Position numbers and translations under genes: made by a program
The notes under the pieces: model-generated
What the model was told of the DNA's origin: nothing
The model's input: the letters and a program-made list of their open reading frames with translations, nothing else
The model's database searches: none
In this document: positions 9,214 through 17,754 of the stretch, one piece after another
Layout of the letters: each line of letters opens with the position of its first letter
Numbering within the stretch: position 1 is the first letter of the stretch
Source of the DNA: Marinomonas shanghaiensis
GTDB taxonomy: Bacteria; Pseudomonadota; Gammaproteobacteria; Pseudomonadales; Marinomonadaceae
Assembly (NCBI RefSeq): GCF_003259175.1
Contig: NZ_QGOK01000003.1
Location: 62,001-126,000 of the forward strand
DNA: 64,000 nt
Reading direction: 5' to 3'

Positions 9214-10182
9214 TTATAATGCCGGAACATGGCTGATCAATCGTTTCAATAAATCATCAACGGATAATCCCGCGGCTTGCGCTTCAAAGGTCGTAATAAT
9301 GCGATGGCGCAATACAGGCAAGGCAATCTGGCGCACATCGTCTGGTGTGACAAAGTCTCTGCCGTTTAATAATGCATTGGCGCGAGCGCAACGATCAAGG
9401 GCCAAGGTGCCCCGTGGACTTGCCCCAAATTCAATCAAATTGGTGCCTTTCCCCGCGTCACCCAAGTACCGTTCTGGTTGGCGGGTTGCCATCACAAGCT
9501 GCACTATATACTGCTCAACACTTTCTGACATGTACAGTGACAAGGCTTTGTGGCGAAGCTCAAGAATGTCGATAGGCCGACAAACGGGCTGTGGTTTACT
9601 GGCAGACGTTTTGTGTAAGTCCTGCTGGCGCACTAACCTGAGTACATCCAATTCGCTGGCTGCACTGGGGTAACCGAGGTTTATTTTCATCATAAAACGA
9701 TCAAGCTGCGCTTCCGGCAAAGGGTAAGTACCTTCTTGCTCAATCGGGTTCTGTGTGGCAATAACGAAAAAGAGTTCGGATAAGGGATAGCTGTTGTTAC
9801 CGACGGTGACTTGTCTTTCGCCCATGGCTTCAAGCAAGGCTGATTGAACTTTAGCAGGCGCTCGGTTGATCTCATCGGCTAGCACGATATCATTCATGAT
9901 GGGGCCAGGAACAAAACTGAATTTTCCTGTTTCTTGCTGATAAATGTCAGAGCCCGTTACGTCACCAGGCAGCAAATCTGGCGTAAACTGAATGCGTTGG
10001 AAACGGCTATCAATCGCGCTGGCTAGGGCTTTCGCGGCGGTGGTTTTGGCGATACCCGGCGGGCCTTCTAGAAGCACATGGCCATTTGCGATTAAAGCGA
10101 CGAGTAATTCATGAGTTAAATCGGGTTGGCCGACGACGGCATGATTTAGATGATCTTTTAATTGCTCAATTACAGTTACCAT
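9214..10182 (-). CDS. moxR: MoxR-family AAA+ ATPase
   Basis: MoxR ATPases are chaperone-like AAA+ proteins that act with VWA proteins. This 322-residue protein shows Walker A GPPGIAKT (40–47), Walker B LADEINRAP (DE at 103–104), the sensor motif ATQNPIEQEGTYPLPEAQLDRF, and a C-terminal lid with GASPRG. The start shown gives the family N-terminus MVTVIEQLKDHL. A reading extended to 10236 would add 18 residues without similarity to the family and has no clear ribosome-binding site. It is the first gene of the seven-gene minus-strand operon running down to the DyP gene. Confidence 0.93.
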   Translation of the reverse strand: MVTVIEQLKDHLNHAVVGQPDLTHELLVALIANGHVLLEGPPGIAKTTAAKALASAIDSRFQRIQFTPDLLPGDVTGSDIYQQETGKFSFVPGPIMNDIVLADEINRAPAKVQSALLEAMGERQVTVGNNSYPLSELFFVIATQNPIEQEGTYPLPEAQLDRFMMKINLGYPSAASELDVLRLVRQQDLHKTSASKPQPVCRPIDILELRHKALSLYMSESVEQYIVQLVMATRQPERYLGDAGKGTNLIEFGASPRGTLALDRCARANALLNGRDFVTPDDVRQIALPVLRHRIITTFEAQAAGLSVDDLLKRLISHVPAL

Positions 10183-10337
10183 CGAACCTAGGTTCCTTAT
10201 ACTTTTGTCAATAAAAGTGTCAACGCAAGATAACACCCTTGCAAAATTGCTGTGCTCACCAATGTTTTATTAAAACAGACTTATAAGCGATAAATTTGGC
10301 TTTTTGAGGCTGTTTTTGCCTCGCCTTGGCTTCGCTC

Positions 10338-10366
10338 GTGACTTCGTGCAAAGGTGTCCATATAAT
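10338..10366 (+). promoter_or_regulatory. Sigma-70-type promoter for the DUF2835 gene
   Basis: A perfect TATAAT is preceded at 17 bp by GTGACT (4 of 6 to TTGACA). Transcription would begin near 10373, giving a leader of about 70 nt. Confidence 0.6.
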
Positions 10367-10393
10367 AGACTTCATCTTATCGGATTCAAATCT

Positions 10394-10428
10394 TTACGCA
10401 CAGAGCGTTCTCTGTAAGGGTAGCGTAA
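10394..10428 (+). promoter_or_regulatory. Bulged hairpin in the DUF2835 leader
   Basis: TTACGC-ACAGAG, loop CGTT, then CTCTGT, a 7-nt bulge AAGGGTA, and GCGTAA. All 12 base pairs are perfect. It ends 4 nt before the AGGAC ribosome-binding site, so it could affect translation; this is inference. Confidence 0.45.
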
Positions 10429-10444
10429 GCACAGGACGAAAAAA

Positions 10445-10672
10445 ATGGCAAAAATTGTATTAAATGTGGCTCTGCCTGCGTTTAAATATGAAGCTATGTA
10501 CGCTGGAGCGGCAAAAAACCTCGTCGCAAACAGTTTAGATGGGCGTAAAGTTCAGTTACCTTTGTCGGCTTTTCAGCGTTTTGTGACTCATCAAGGGATT
10601 TACGGTTTTTTTGAAGTAGAATTTGATGAGATGAACAAACTGATCGCCGTTACCAAAGTAAAAGGGCCTTAA
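10445..10672 (+). CDS. DUF2835 family protein
   Basis: A 75-residue protein matching the DUF2835 pattern: a beta-strand start, AMYAGAAKNLVANSLDGRKVQLP in the middle (the family has YxGxAxxVxxxxxDGRxVxFP), then QRFVTHQGIYGFFEVEFD (FVThxGIxGxFxxxFD). It is a small single-domain protein of unknown function found in gammaproteobacteria. AGGAC precedes the ATG. Its last codons lie in the first copy of a 15-bp tandem repeat that continues past the stop. Confidence 0.88.
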   Translation: MAKIVLNVALPAFKYEAMYAGAAKNLVANSLDGRKVQLPLSAFQRFVTHQGIYGFFEVEFDEMNKLIAVTKVKGP

Positions 10673-10716
10673 GTAAAAGGGCCTTAAGTAAAACGGCCTA
10701 AAGTGAAATAGCGTTA
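10657..10716 (+). repeat. 15-bp tandem repeat across the end of the DUF2835 gene
   Basis: Unit AGTAAAAGGGCCTTA occurs twice exactly, a third time with one substitution and one deletion, and a fourth time at 11 of 15. The first unit includes the stop codon of the gene, and each unit carries a TAA in the same frame. Confidence 0.9.
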
Positions 10717-10760
10717 ACGCAAATACGACGAAACATCAGACCACATAAATTAGACACATC

Positions 10761-10787
10761 AGATCAGGCAAGGCATTCACCTGATCT
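10761..10787 (+). other. Hairpin before pyrD
   Basis: AGATCAGG and CCTGATCT are 8-bp perfect arms around an 11-nt loop. No T run follows, so a terminator is doubtful; it lies about 20 nt upstream of the pyrD start. Confidence 0.35.
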
Positions 10788-10809
10788 TAACCGCCTAGGA
10801 GCCCAAACA

Positions 10810-11850
10810 ATGTACCAACTTGCTCGCTCGTTACTTTTTAAATTAGACGCTGAAGTGTCTCATGAATTGTCATTGGATCTTCTTGCAGCAGGCAGTCGGT
10901 TAGGAGTGAATAAATTGCTAGGCGGATTGCCATCGACCAAGCCGGTTGATGTGATGGGATTGCGCTTTCCGAATGCGGTGGGCTTGGCTGCGGGTCTGGA
11001 TAAAAACGCCGATGCCTTTGAAGCGTTAGGCGCTTTAGGTTTTGGCTTTGTCGAAGTGGGGACCGTGACACCAAAAGGGCAAGCGGGCAACCCTAAGCCA
11101 CGTTTGTTCCGTCTGCCTGAGCATGAAGCCATCATCAACCGCATGGGCTTTAACAACAAAGGCGTGGATCATCTTGTGTCGCGCATTAAATCCCACCGTT
11201 ACCCTGGCGTGTTGGGTGTTAACATTGGAAAAAATTTAACCACTTCGGTAGAAGACGCGGCGGCGGATTATTTGGCCTGTCTAGAGTCGGTCATTCCTTA
11301 CGCGGATTACATTACCGCTAACATCAGTTCACCGAATACACCAGGCCTTCGCAGTTTGCAATTTGGCGAGAGTTTGGCGCAGTTAATCGCGCCCTTAGTT
11401 GCGGCACGTGATCGTTATGAAGCGGAAAATGGTAAACGCGTGCCGTTGGCCGTGAAAATCGCCCCTGATATGACAGACGACGAAATTAAAATGGTTGCCG
11501 ATACCCTCGTAGAGCAGGGTGTTGATGGTATTATTGCTACGAATACGACGCTATCCCGTGATGCCGTTCTAGGGCATCCGTTTGAAAAAGAAGCCGGCGG
11601 TCTAAGTGGCGCACCGGTTCGTGATGCTTCTACCCATGTGGTAAAAGTATTGGCTGAGCATCTGAAAGACACACTGCCTATTATTGGCGTGGGTGGTATT
11701 TCCAGTGGTGCGGACGCTGTGGAGAAACTGCAAGCGGGGGCGCGACTAGTGCAAATTTATTCGGGCTTTATCTATCACGGCCCAGAGTTAATCAAGGAAG
11801 CCATAGCCAGTACGGATGCTTATTACCGCGAGCTTGATCTCGGTATCTAA
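10810..11850 (+). CDS. pyrD: Dihydroorotate dehydrogenase (quinone), class 2
   Basis: This FMN enzyme oxidises dihydroorotate to orotate in pyrimidine synthesis and passes electrons to membrane quinones. The 346-residue protein has the class-2 N-terminal helices for membrane association ([20 protein letters not shown]), then the barrel with [58 protein letters not shown] (catalytic Ser), KIAPD, ATNTT and GGISSGADA for FMN phosphate binding. Length is normal. AGGAG lies 8 nt before the ATG. Confidence 0.97.
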   Translation: MYQLARSLLFKLDAEVSHELSLDLLAAGSRLGVNKLLGGLPSTKPVDVMGLRFPNAVGLAAGLDKNADAFEALGALGFGFVEVGTVTPKGQAGNPKPRLFRLPEHEAIINRMGFNNKGVDHLVSRIKSHRYPGVLGVNIGKNLTTSVEDAAADYLACLESVIPYADYITANISSPNTPGLRSLQFGESLAQLIAPLVAARDRYEAENGKRVPLAVKIAPDMTDDEIKMVADTLVEQGVDGIIATNTTLSRDAVLGHPFEKEAGGLSGAPVRDASTHVVKVLAEHLKDTLPIIGVGGISSGADAVEKLQAGARLVQIYSGFIYHGPELIKEAIASTDAYYRELDLGI

Positions 11851-11861
11851 AGATCGAATAG

Positions 11862-11900
11862 AAAACAAGGTGCAGCGTAGTTTGGCATCTTGTTTTAAAA
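11862..11900 (+). terminator. Probable terminator after pyrD
   Basis: AAAACAAGGTGC and GCATCTTGTTTT form a 12-bp stem with one G-U pair around 11 nt. The T tract is only four bases, so strength is uncertain. Confidence 0.5.
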
Positions 11901-11970
11901 GAGGGCGGGACAGAGTCTCGCCTTCATGCGTTTCGAAACCTTCATTGAAATTTAAAAAAGTATTTTATAA

Positions 11971-14139
11971 ATGAGCACGATATTACAGACAACTGATTCA
12001 TCAAGTCAGGTTTACGCATTAGAAATAACCTGTCCTCTTGGGTTAGAAAATGTCTTAGAAAAAGAGCTGCATGGCGAAGGCCTAACGCAAACCCGATTAG
12101 GTGAAGCACAGGTTAAGCTAACCACAGACCTAGAAGGCATGTACAAGGCCTGTTTATGGTCCCGTGTTGCGACTCGCGTGATGTTGCCAATTGCCAATTT
12201 TAAAATGGAGTCGGCCGACGACCTATACAATGGTGTAAAAGCGATTCAGTGGTCAGACCACATGAGCGCCACCAATACCATGGCGATCGATTGCCACGGT
12301 ACTAACCACCATATTCGCAACACACAATTTGGTGCCGTGCGCGCCAAAGATGCGATTGCCGATTACTTTGTGGCCTTATCTGGTGAACGTCCAAACGTTG
12401 AAAAAGAACAGCCAGAAGTTCGTATTGCTTTACGTATTAAACGTGATGTCGTGACGGTGAGTATCGATTTATCAGGCGAAAGTATGCATCGCCGTGGCTA
12501 CCGTCAACAAGGCGGCATGGCTCCTTTAAAAGAAAACTTGGCTGCGGGTCTTTTACTGCGTGCTGGTTGGGGAACCGATTGCGGTTTGACGCAACTTATC
12601 GACCCTATGTGTGGCTCGGGGACATTTCTGGTTGAAGCCGCCATGATGTCATTGGACATTGCGCCGGGTTTACGTCGCTCATACTGGGGCTTCAAAGGCT
12701 GGAAACAGCATGACCATCGCATGTGGCAACAACTGATGGATTTTGCTAAAAACCGCAAAAAAGACCCAGCCACCTTAGGGATTCGTTTCCAAGGAACCGA
12801 TCGAGAACAAAAAGCCATCGCGGCCGCGCGAGAAAACATTAAACGTGCCGGACTCACCGGCGTCATTGATGTCACCATGTCGTCGTTCCAAGAGCATGAA
12901 TTCGACATCAACCCCGAGGTGCCGGGTCTTTTAATCACCAACCCACCTTACGGTGAGCGTATTGGTGATGAAATGGCCTTGATCGCGTTGTACCGTCAAC
13001 TGGGGGAATGGGTGGTCACTCACGTACGTGGCTGGCAGTTTATGATGTTGACCAGTAATGATCATCTGGCGCGTCAAATTCCCGCTCGACCAGAAAAAAG
13101 TACTCGAGTCATCAACGGTGGGATCGAATGTCGCGCTTATCAGTTCCCATTATTGGCAGGCAGCATAAAAGAAGACGTCGTCGCACAGTCTGTGATGACG
13201 CCGGGTGCGCAAATGTTTGCTAATCGTCTGCAAAAGAATGCCAAAAAATTGAAAAAGTGGGTCGAGAAAAACAAGATCCAATGCTACCGCTTATACGATG
13301 CAGACATGCCAGAATACTCCGTGGCGATTGATATCTACCAAGACTGGGCGCATGTACAAGAATATCAAGCGCCTAAAAGCGTTGATCCAGAAAAAGCCAA
13401 ACAGCGTTTGTTTGATGTGATGTCTGCGATTCCTAGCGCACTGAATATTTCAGAAGCCAAGGTCATATTGAAACAGCGTCAAAGACAGACAGGCAAAGAA
13501 CAATACGAAAAACTCGATCAGACAAAACATGAAATGATCGTAGAAGAATATGGCTGTGACTTCATCATCAACTTGAAAGATTATTTGGACACTGGCTTGT
13601 TCCTAGACCACCGTCCTGTTCGAAAATTGATTCAAGACAAGGCCAACGGCAAGCGTTTCTTGAACCTTTTCTGCTATACCGCGACCGCATCCGTGCACGC
13701 GGGTCAGGGTGGGGCGCACAGTTCATTGAGTGTTGATATGTCGAACACCTACACAGAGTGGGCGCGTCGTAATATCGAATTGAATGAATTTTCAGATCGT
13801 TACCATCAGGTAGAACGTGCAGACTGCATCGAATGGCTAAAACAAAGCCGCGACACCTTTGACCTAATCTTTATGGACCCACCCACGTTTTCTAACTCGA
13901 AAAAAATGGCCGATGTGTTGGATATCCAGCGCGACCACGGGGAGCTAGTACGTTTGGCCATGGCAAGATTGGCAAAAGGAGGCGAGTTGATCTTCTCCAA
14001 CAACTATCGTCGCTTTGTATTGGATGAAGCGCTAGAGCAAGAGTTTGAGGTGAAAAACATCACCCGAGAGACACTGGATCCAGACTTTGATCGTAATGAT
14101 AAAATACACCAGTGCTATATCATCAAACACAAATCATAA
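11971..14139 (+). CDS. rlmL: Bifunctional 23S rRNA methyltransferase RlmKL (m2G2445 / m7G2069)
   Basis: This 722-residue fusion modifies two guanines of 23S rRNA. The N-terminal half carries a THUMP domain and the RlmL methyltransferase (DPMCGSGTFLVEAAM for SAM binding, NPPYGER catalytic). The C-terminal half is RlmK (FLNLFCYTATASVHAGQGGA, MDPPTFSNSKKM). Size and order match the E. coli enzyme (702 residues). The ATG has no strong Shine-Dalgarno sequence, but the reading frame and the N-terminus (YALEITCPLGLENVLEKEL) fit the family. Confidence 0.97.
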   Translation: MSTILQTTDSSSQVYALEITCPLGLENVLEKELHGEGLTQTRLGEAQVKLTTDLEGMYKACLWSRVATRVMLPIANFKMESADDLYNGVKAIQWSDHMSATNTMAIDCHGTNHHIRNTQFGAVRAKDAIADYFVALSGERPNVEKEQPEVRIALRIKRDVVTVSIDLSGESMHRRGYRQQGGMAPLKENLAAGLLLRAGWGTDCGLTQLIDPMCGSGTFLVEAAMMSLDIAPGLRRSYWGFKGWKQHDHRMWQQLMDFAKNRKKDPATLGIRFQGTDREQKAIAAARENIKRAGLTGVIDVTMSSFQEHEFDINPEVPGLLITNPPYGERIGDEMALIALYRQLGEWVVTHVRGWQFMMLTSNDHLARQIPARPEKSTRVINGGIECRAYQFPLLAGSIKEDVVAQSVMTPGAQMFANRLQKNAKKLKKWVEKNKIQCYRLYDADMPEYSVAIDIYQDWAHVQEYQAPKSVDPEKAKQRLFDVMSAIPSALNISEAKVILKQRQRQTGKEQYEKLDQTKHEMIVEEYGCDFIINLKDYLDTGLFLDHRPVRKLIQDKANGKRFLNLFCYTATASVHAGQGGAHSSLSVDMSNTYTEWARRNIELNEFSDRYHQVERADCIEWLKQSRDTFDLIFMDPPTFSNSKKMADVLDIQRDHGELVRLAMARLAKGGELIFSNNYRRFVLDEALEQEFEVKNITRETLDPDFDRNDKIHQCYIIKHKS

Positions 14140-14181
14140 CTCAGCATGGGTGAATAAATTCGATATAATTCGCCCATATTT

Positions 14182-14217
14182 CAAGGGCTAAACACCCAGT
14201 TTAGCCTTGTTTTTTTG
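14182..14217 (+). terminator. Terminator between rlmL and purU
   Basis: CAAGGGCTAAAC and GTTTAGCCTTG form an 11-bp stem with a one-base bulge, followed by seven Ts. A TATAAT lies just upstream at 14164, so it may instead act as a leader element of purU. Confidence 0.6.
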
Positions 14218-14251
14218 GTTTTATACGTTTTAAGGTTTATAAGTTTTTAGT

Positions 14252-15109
14252 ATGAAAAAAACATTCCGACTTGTGATTAGTTGCCCAGATAGAGTGGGCA
14301 TTGTAGCGGCCGTTAGTCAGTTTTTGAACGAGCGCCAAGGCTCGATCATGGAAGCCAGCCACCACACAGATTTAGAGCAAAAATGGTTCTTCATGCGTCA
14401 TGACATCGACGCGGAAAGTTTGTCTATTGACGTAGAAACCTTCCGCAAAGAATTCGCGCCTATCGCCGAAGAATTCAACATGCGTTGGTACGTAAAAGAC
14501 AGCGAAGATCGTCCTAAAGTTGTCCTATTGGCCACCAAAGAATCTCATTGCCTAAACGACATCATGCATCGCTGGCACACCGGCGAGCTGAACTGTGAAA
14601 TCGTCGGCGTGATTGCCAACCACGAAGACCTACGCTCCATGGTCGAATGGTACAAGATTCCATACTTCTGCATTCCCGTGCCAAAAGAAAACAAAATGCC
14701 CGCCTTCCAAGAAATTGAAGCCTGCATTGATGCGTCTGGTGCCGACACCATCGTACTCGCGCGCTATATGCAGATCTTCCCTGAATACTTGTGTGAAAAA
14801 TACCGCCATAAAGTCATCAACATACACCACAGCTTCTTACCGTCTTTCATTGGTGCGAAACCGTATCACCAAGCGGCGGTTCGTGGCGTGAAACTGATTG
14901 GCGCGACCTGTCACTACGTCACCGCAGATCTAGACGCTGGCCCGATCATCGAACAAGACGTGATCCGAGTTCGTCACAGCCATGCCGCAGAAGACATGGT
15001 TCGCCTAGGCAAAGACATTGAAAAACTCGTACTGTCCCGAGGCTTGCGTTATCACCTAGAAGACCGTGTATTAGTGCATGGCAATAAAACCGTAGTGTTC
15101 GCTGAGTAA
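14252..15109 (+). CDS. purU: Formyltetrahydrofolate deformylase
   Basis: PurU hydrolyses 10-formyl-tetrahydrofolate to formate and tetrahydrofolate, balancing one-carbon pools and feeding formate to purine synthesis. The 285-residue protein has an N-terminal ACT domain (residues 5–80; FRLVISCPDRVGIVAAVSQF) and a formyltransferase-like catalytic domain with the ARYMQIFP segment, INIHHSFLPSFIGAKPYHQA and the closing LDAGPIIEQDV (catalytic Asp). Length matches the family. It is a single gene between two terminators. Confidence 0.97.
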   Translation: MKKTFRLVISCPDRVGIVAAVSQFLNERQGSIMEASHHTDLEQKWFFMRHDIDAESLSIDVETFRKEFAPIAEEFNMRWYVKDSEDRPKVVLLATKESHCLNDIMHRWHTGELNCEIVGVIANHEDLRSMVEWYKIPYFCIPVPKENKMPAFQEIEACIDASGADTIVLARYMQIFPEYLCEKYRHKVINIHHSFLPSFIGAKPYHQAAVRGVKLIGATCHYVTADLDAGPIIEQDVIRVRHSHAAEDMVRLGKDIEKLVLSRGLRYHLEDRVLVHGNKTVVFAE

Positions 15110-15148
15110 CAGAAAAAAGCACTGAACAGAGCAAAACTCGAATAATAG

Positions 15149-15179
15149 AAAGGGAAGGCCTCGGCCTTCCCTTTTTTTA
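15149..15179 (+). terminator. Terminator after purU
   Basis: GGGAAGGC and GCCTTCCC pair around a 4-nt loop and are followed by seven Ts. Confidence 0.92.
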
Positions 15180-15279
15180 TTTTGTCATCTTAGTGCGATA
15201 AAATTTTTTTCTTGAAAAAAGTGTCTATAGTCTATAGTTAATAAAACAATTCATTAAGAGACGGCTAGTGAGGTGACGA

Positions 15280-15540
15280 ATGAAACTCAAATTAACGCCA
15301 ACTCAGAACCTATGTGTTGGCTATTTAGAATCTGGTTTTAAATTGATCCAATTAGGCGAGCAGTTTTACTTTATCAAAGGCGAACGCCGACAAAAGGTAT
15401 TGCCCAAAACCCTAGACGCACTCGTCAACCGAGGCGCACTGGCACATACCGAACAAGGCGACTACATGCTAAGCGATGAATTTGTAGAACACCGTAAACG
15501 AATGCGTGAAATGAACGAGCCCAAACAGACTCGCCATTAA
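15280..15540 (+). CDS. Small protein of unknown function (86 aa)
   Basis: I do not recognise this family. The protein is basic and compact, with an N-terminal helix (TPTQNLCVGYLESGFKL), a short hairpin (FYFIKGERRQKVLPKTLDALVNRGAL) and a final charged helix (EHRKRMREMNEP). The pattern resembles a small winged helix, which is only a structural guess. It has GAGGTGA 5 nt before the ATG and its own terminator, and it shares codon style with the flanking core genes, so it looks real. It marks the end of the conserved block before the repeat-rich integron region. Confidence 0.65.
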   Translation: MKLKLTPTQNLCVGYLESGFKLIQLGEQFYFIKGERRQKVLPKTLDALVNRGALAHTEQGDYMLSDEFVEHRKRMREMNEPKQTRH

Positions 15541-15554
15541 CAAAAGACCAACTT

Positions 15555-15591
15555 GGCCCTATTTTTTCTCGTTAGGAATGGGGCCTTTTTT
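15555..15591 (+). terminator. Terminator after the 86-aa gene
   Basis: GGCCCTAT and ATGGGGCC form an 8-bp stem with one G-U pair around a 15-nt loop, followed by six Ts. Confidence 0.8.
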
Positions 15592-15698
15592 ATGGCAATA
15601 ATTCAGTGGCTAACTTCAATCAAACGGCGTTTATCTTCGAAACTAACGCCTACCTCATTAAAACGCCGCTTGCTTTCATCGTAAATCGTCATAAATCA

Positions 15699-15880
15699 AC
15701 ATGCCACGTAGGTCTGCATGAGGGAGGCACGACCGTAATCAGACATAAAGCCTCATAACCACAATCTATCTCATCGAAGCACTAAACAACTTTCTGTACC
15801 ATCAAATGTAGGTCGCGCATTTATGCCGACAAGTAACTATTGTCTTCCAAGGGGCAAGGGTGGGGTTATTACGTTGTGAC
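15699..15880. repeat. Long intergenic repeat, copy A
   Basis: About 180 bp match copy B on the other side of the toxin–antitoxin pair. The best conserved parts are the first ~50 bp (core GTAGGTCTGCATGAGGGAGG) and a segment around GCGCATTTATGCCGACAAGT; the middle is more diverged. No open reading frame fits it. The gap from the 86-aa gene to the antitoxin (about 480 bp) holds this repeat, partial copy C and nothing else I can identify. Confidence 0.85.
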
Positions 15881-15888
15881 TTATCGCC

Positions 15889-15933
15889 AACATCCCCGTA
15901 GGCCTGCATAAGGGAGGCACGACCGTAATCAGG
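15889..15933. repeat. Long intergenic repeat, partial copy C
   Basis: Only the first ~45 bp of the repeat are present, starting AACATCCCCGTAGGCCTGCA, placed directly after copy A. It is closer to copy B than to copy A in its first bases. Confidence 0.8.
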
Positions 15934-16024
15934 CGTTTTATCGAATTTGCGCTGGCAGCTTATTAGAAAGTCTTTTAGTATCAACAGATAACCAAATTAA
16001 ATTAGACACATTTGGAGGTATAAA

Positions 16025-16213
16025 ATGTCAACGATTGTCAGTAAGGAAGAAGCACATAAACTGATTGATCAACTCCCCGCCAATGCAACATGGGATGACC
16101 TGATGCATGAAATATATGTTCGAGAAGCGATTGAAAAAGGGCTCGAAGATAGCAAGGCTGGAAGAACAAAGGGGGTTGCTGACATTAGAAAGAAATATGG
16201 ATTGCCTGAATGA
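16025..16213 (+). CDS. Antitoxin of a RelE/ParE-type pair
   Basis: A 62-residue acidic protein (TIVSKEEAHKLIDQLPANATWDDLMHEIYVREAIEKGLEDSKAGR) with the layout of short prevent-host-death-associated antitoxins: a helical start and the common ...IEKGLEDSKAGRTK... tail that wraps the toxin. GGAGG lies 8 nt before the ATG. Its stop overlaps the toxin start (ATGA), which is typical for toxin–antitoxin operons. It is flanked by copies of a long repeat and lies outside the integron array, behind the integrase gene. Confidence 0.82.
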   Translation: MSTIVSKEEAHKLIDQLPANATWDDLMHEIYVREAIEKGLEDSKAGRTKGVADIRKKYGLPE

Positions 16214-16494
16214 GAGTTCAATGGGCTAAAACCGCAGAAGCTCATTTGGATGCAATTTATGCCTACATAGTCCAAGACTCAGAAACCTATGCACTGCAAA
16301 CTGTGGATCGAATTACAAGGCGATCTGAACAGATTGGTGACTTTCCTTTATCAGGAAGAAAAGTGCCAGAATATGAGCTTGATCAAATAAGGGAGGTGTT
16401 CGCAGGTCCATATAGAATCATATATCATATTATGGCAGAGCAAATTGATATTGTTGCCGTGATCCATGGAGCAACGAACGTGCTGCAAGAATAA
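16210..16494 (+). CDS. RelE/ParE-family toxin
   Basis: A 94-residue protein of the RelE/ParE fold: MRVQWAKTAEAHLDAIYAYI at the start, a central QIGDFPLSGRKVPEY, and the final strands IREVFAGPYRIIYHIMAEQIDIVAVIHGA. RelE members cut mRNA on the ribosome and ParE members poison gyrase; the sequence alone does not decide, although the VPE...IREV...YRIIY pattern is commonest in ParE-like proteins. It is translationally coupled to the antitoxin. Confidence 0.88.
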   Translation: MRVQWAKTAEAHLDAIYAYIVQDSETYALQTVDRITRRSEQIGDFPLSGRKVPEYELDQIREVFAGPYRIIYHIMAEQIDIVAVIHGATNVLQE

Positions 16495-16523
16495 GAAGAC
16501 TGTCCTTACTCGTGTTGTAAACC

Positions 16524-16710
16524 AACATCCCCGTAGGTCTGCATGAGGGAGGCACGACCGTAATCAGACATAAAAGCCTCGTAGCCACAACCTATTTTAT
16601 CGAAGCACCAAATAACGTTCACTCATCAAGAAGAGATACAAGGTCGCGCATTTATGCCGACAAGTAACTATTGTCTTTCAAGGGCTAGGTTAGATTATTG
16701 CTTTGTGACG
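16524..16710. repeat. Long intergenic repeat, copy B
   Basis: Second full copy, in the same orientation as copy A. It shares the GTAGGTCTGCATGAGGGAGG core, the following GACATAAA–GCCTC segment and the GCGCATTTATGCCGACAAGT segment. Together with copy A it brackets the toxin–antitoxin pair. The ~265 bp between the toxin and the integrase stop hold only this repeat. Confidence 0.85.
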
Positions 16711-16761
16711 GCTAGACCGATACTCAAATGTAGGCCGACAACGTAATAATTCCCTCATGTT

Positions 16762-17724
16762 TTATAAAATCTGATCAAGAGGGCTATTGGTTCCCGCAAA
16801 ATGCTGGCCGATGACATGGGTATAAATTTGTGTTGTCGATACATCGTTATGGCCTAACAATTCTTGCACCGTTCTTATGTCTCGCCCTGCCATGAGTAAA
16901 TAGGTCGCAAAAGAGTGGCGGAAAGTATGACAATTTACTCTTTTTTCATTAATCCCCGCGTCATTGACCGCTTTCTTCAACGCCTTACGAGGCACTGAAT
17001 CATGCAAATGGTGCCTGCATAGTTCACCAGTCAAAGGATGCGGACTGATTGACGTAGAGGGAAATAAAAACATCCAACCTAATTGACGAAATGCATTTGG
17101 GTACTTTCTAGAAAGTGCAAAAGGTAAAGAGGGTCCATAACCCTTTGCATTGTCATCTTGTTGGATTTGTTGAGCATAGGCTTTTTGCTTGTTTAAAGCT
17201 TCGGCTAACTTACGGCTAAGAATAGTGGTTCTATCTTTATTGCCTTTACTGCACCGAACGGCCAAGCTGCCTTGATCCAAGTTAATATCTTGAATGCGAA
17301 TGCGCAAACATTCACTAATTCTAAGTCCCGAGCCATACAGCAACGAAAAAATCAAATGATCCCGTTCATTCAAACAGCTTAGGATTTTTTGAATTTCGTT
17401 TGCGGCTAAAACAATGGGTAAACGTCGACCTTGTTTAGCATGCTTAAACCCTAAATCTCCCAATGGTTTATCCAGTAACTTGTTGTACAAAAAGGCGAGG
17501 GCATTTAATGCGGATTTTTGAGTGTTAATGGCGACATTTTGCTCAACGGCCAGAAACGATAAAAATGCTCTTACCTCTTCAGCGCCCATGTTTTGAGGGT
17601 GTTGCAACTTATGGAATCGAATAAAATATTTAATCCAATACAGGTAAGATTTTTCTGTTTTTAAGCTATAACCGCGTAGCCGCAGCTCATGGCGAATAAA
17701 ATTGAGGAAAGGGCTGGAAAACAT
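16762..17724 (-). CDS. intI: Integron integrase IntI
   Basis: A tyrosine recombinase of 320 residues. Catalytic residues are R135 (GSGLRISE), K160, H266 and R269 (CHTFRHSFAT), H292 (LLGHNDVSTT) and Y301 (TQIYTHV). Between residues 195 and 240 it has the extra segment found in IntI but not in XerC/D (LPFALSRKYPNAFRQLGWMF and following), and it ends in the IntI-like SPLDQIL. The ATG is chosen because AAGGAG lies 6 nt upstream; a GTG one codon earlier is possible. A LexA box sits about 30 bp upstream, so expression is probably SOS-induced. It recombines cassettes between attI and attC. Confidence 0.96.
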   Translation of the reverse strand: MFSSPFLNFIRHELRLRGYSLKTEKSYLYWIKYFIRFHKLQHPQNMGAEEVRAFLSFLAVEQNVAINTQKSALNALAFLYNKLLDKPLGDLGFKHAKQGRRLPIVLAANEIQKILSCLNERDHLIFSLLYGSGLRISECLRIRIQDINLDQGSLAVRCSKGNKDRTTILSRKLAEALNKQKAYAQQIQQDDNAKGYGPSLPFALSRKYPNAFRQLGWMFLFPSTSISPHPLTGELCRHHLHDSVPRKALKKAVNDAGINEKRVNCHTFRHSFATYLLMAGRDIRTVQELLGHNDVSTTQIYTHVIGQHFAGTNSPLDQIL

Positions 17725-17754
17725 CACACACTCCTTGTGGATAATTGATAAAAA

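Noticed and set aside
14141..14169. Sigma-70 promoter for purU (TATAAT at 14164)
   Set aside because: The -10 is perfect but the -35 region matches only about 3 of 6 and a terminator lies between it and the gene; mentioned only as a possibility.
15699..16710. Long repeats beside the integrase as further attC sites
   Set aside because: They lie behind the integrase, lack paired outer boxes and GTTRRRY cores, and do not fold end to end.
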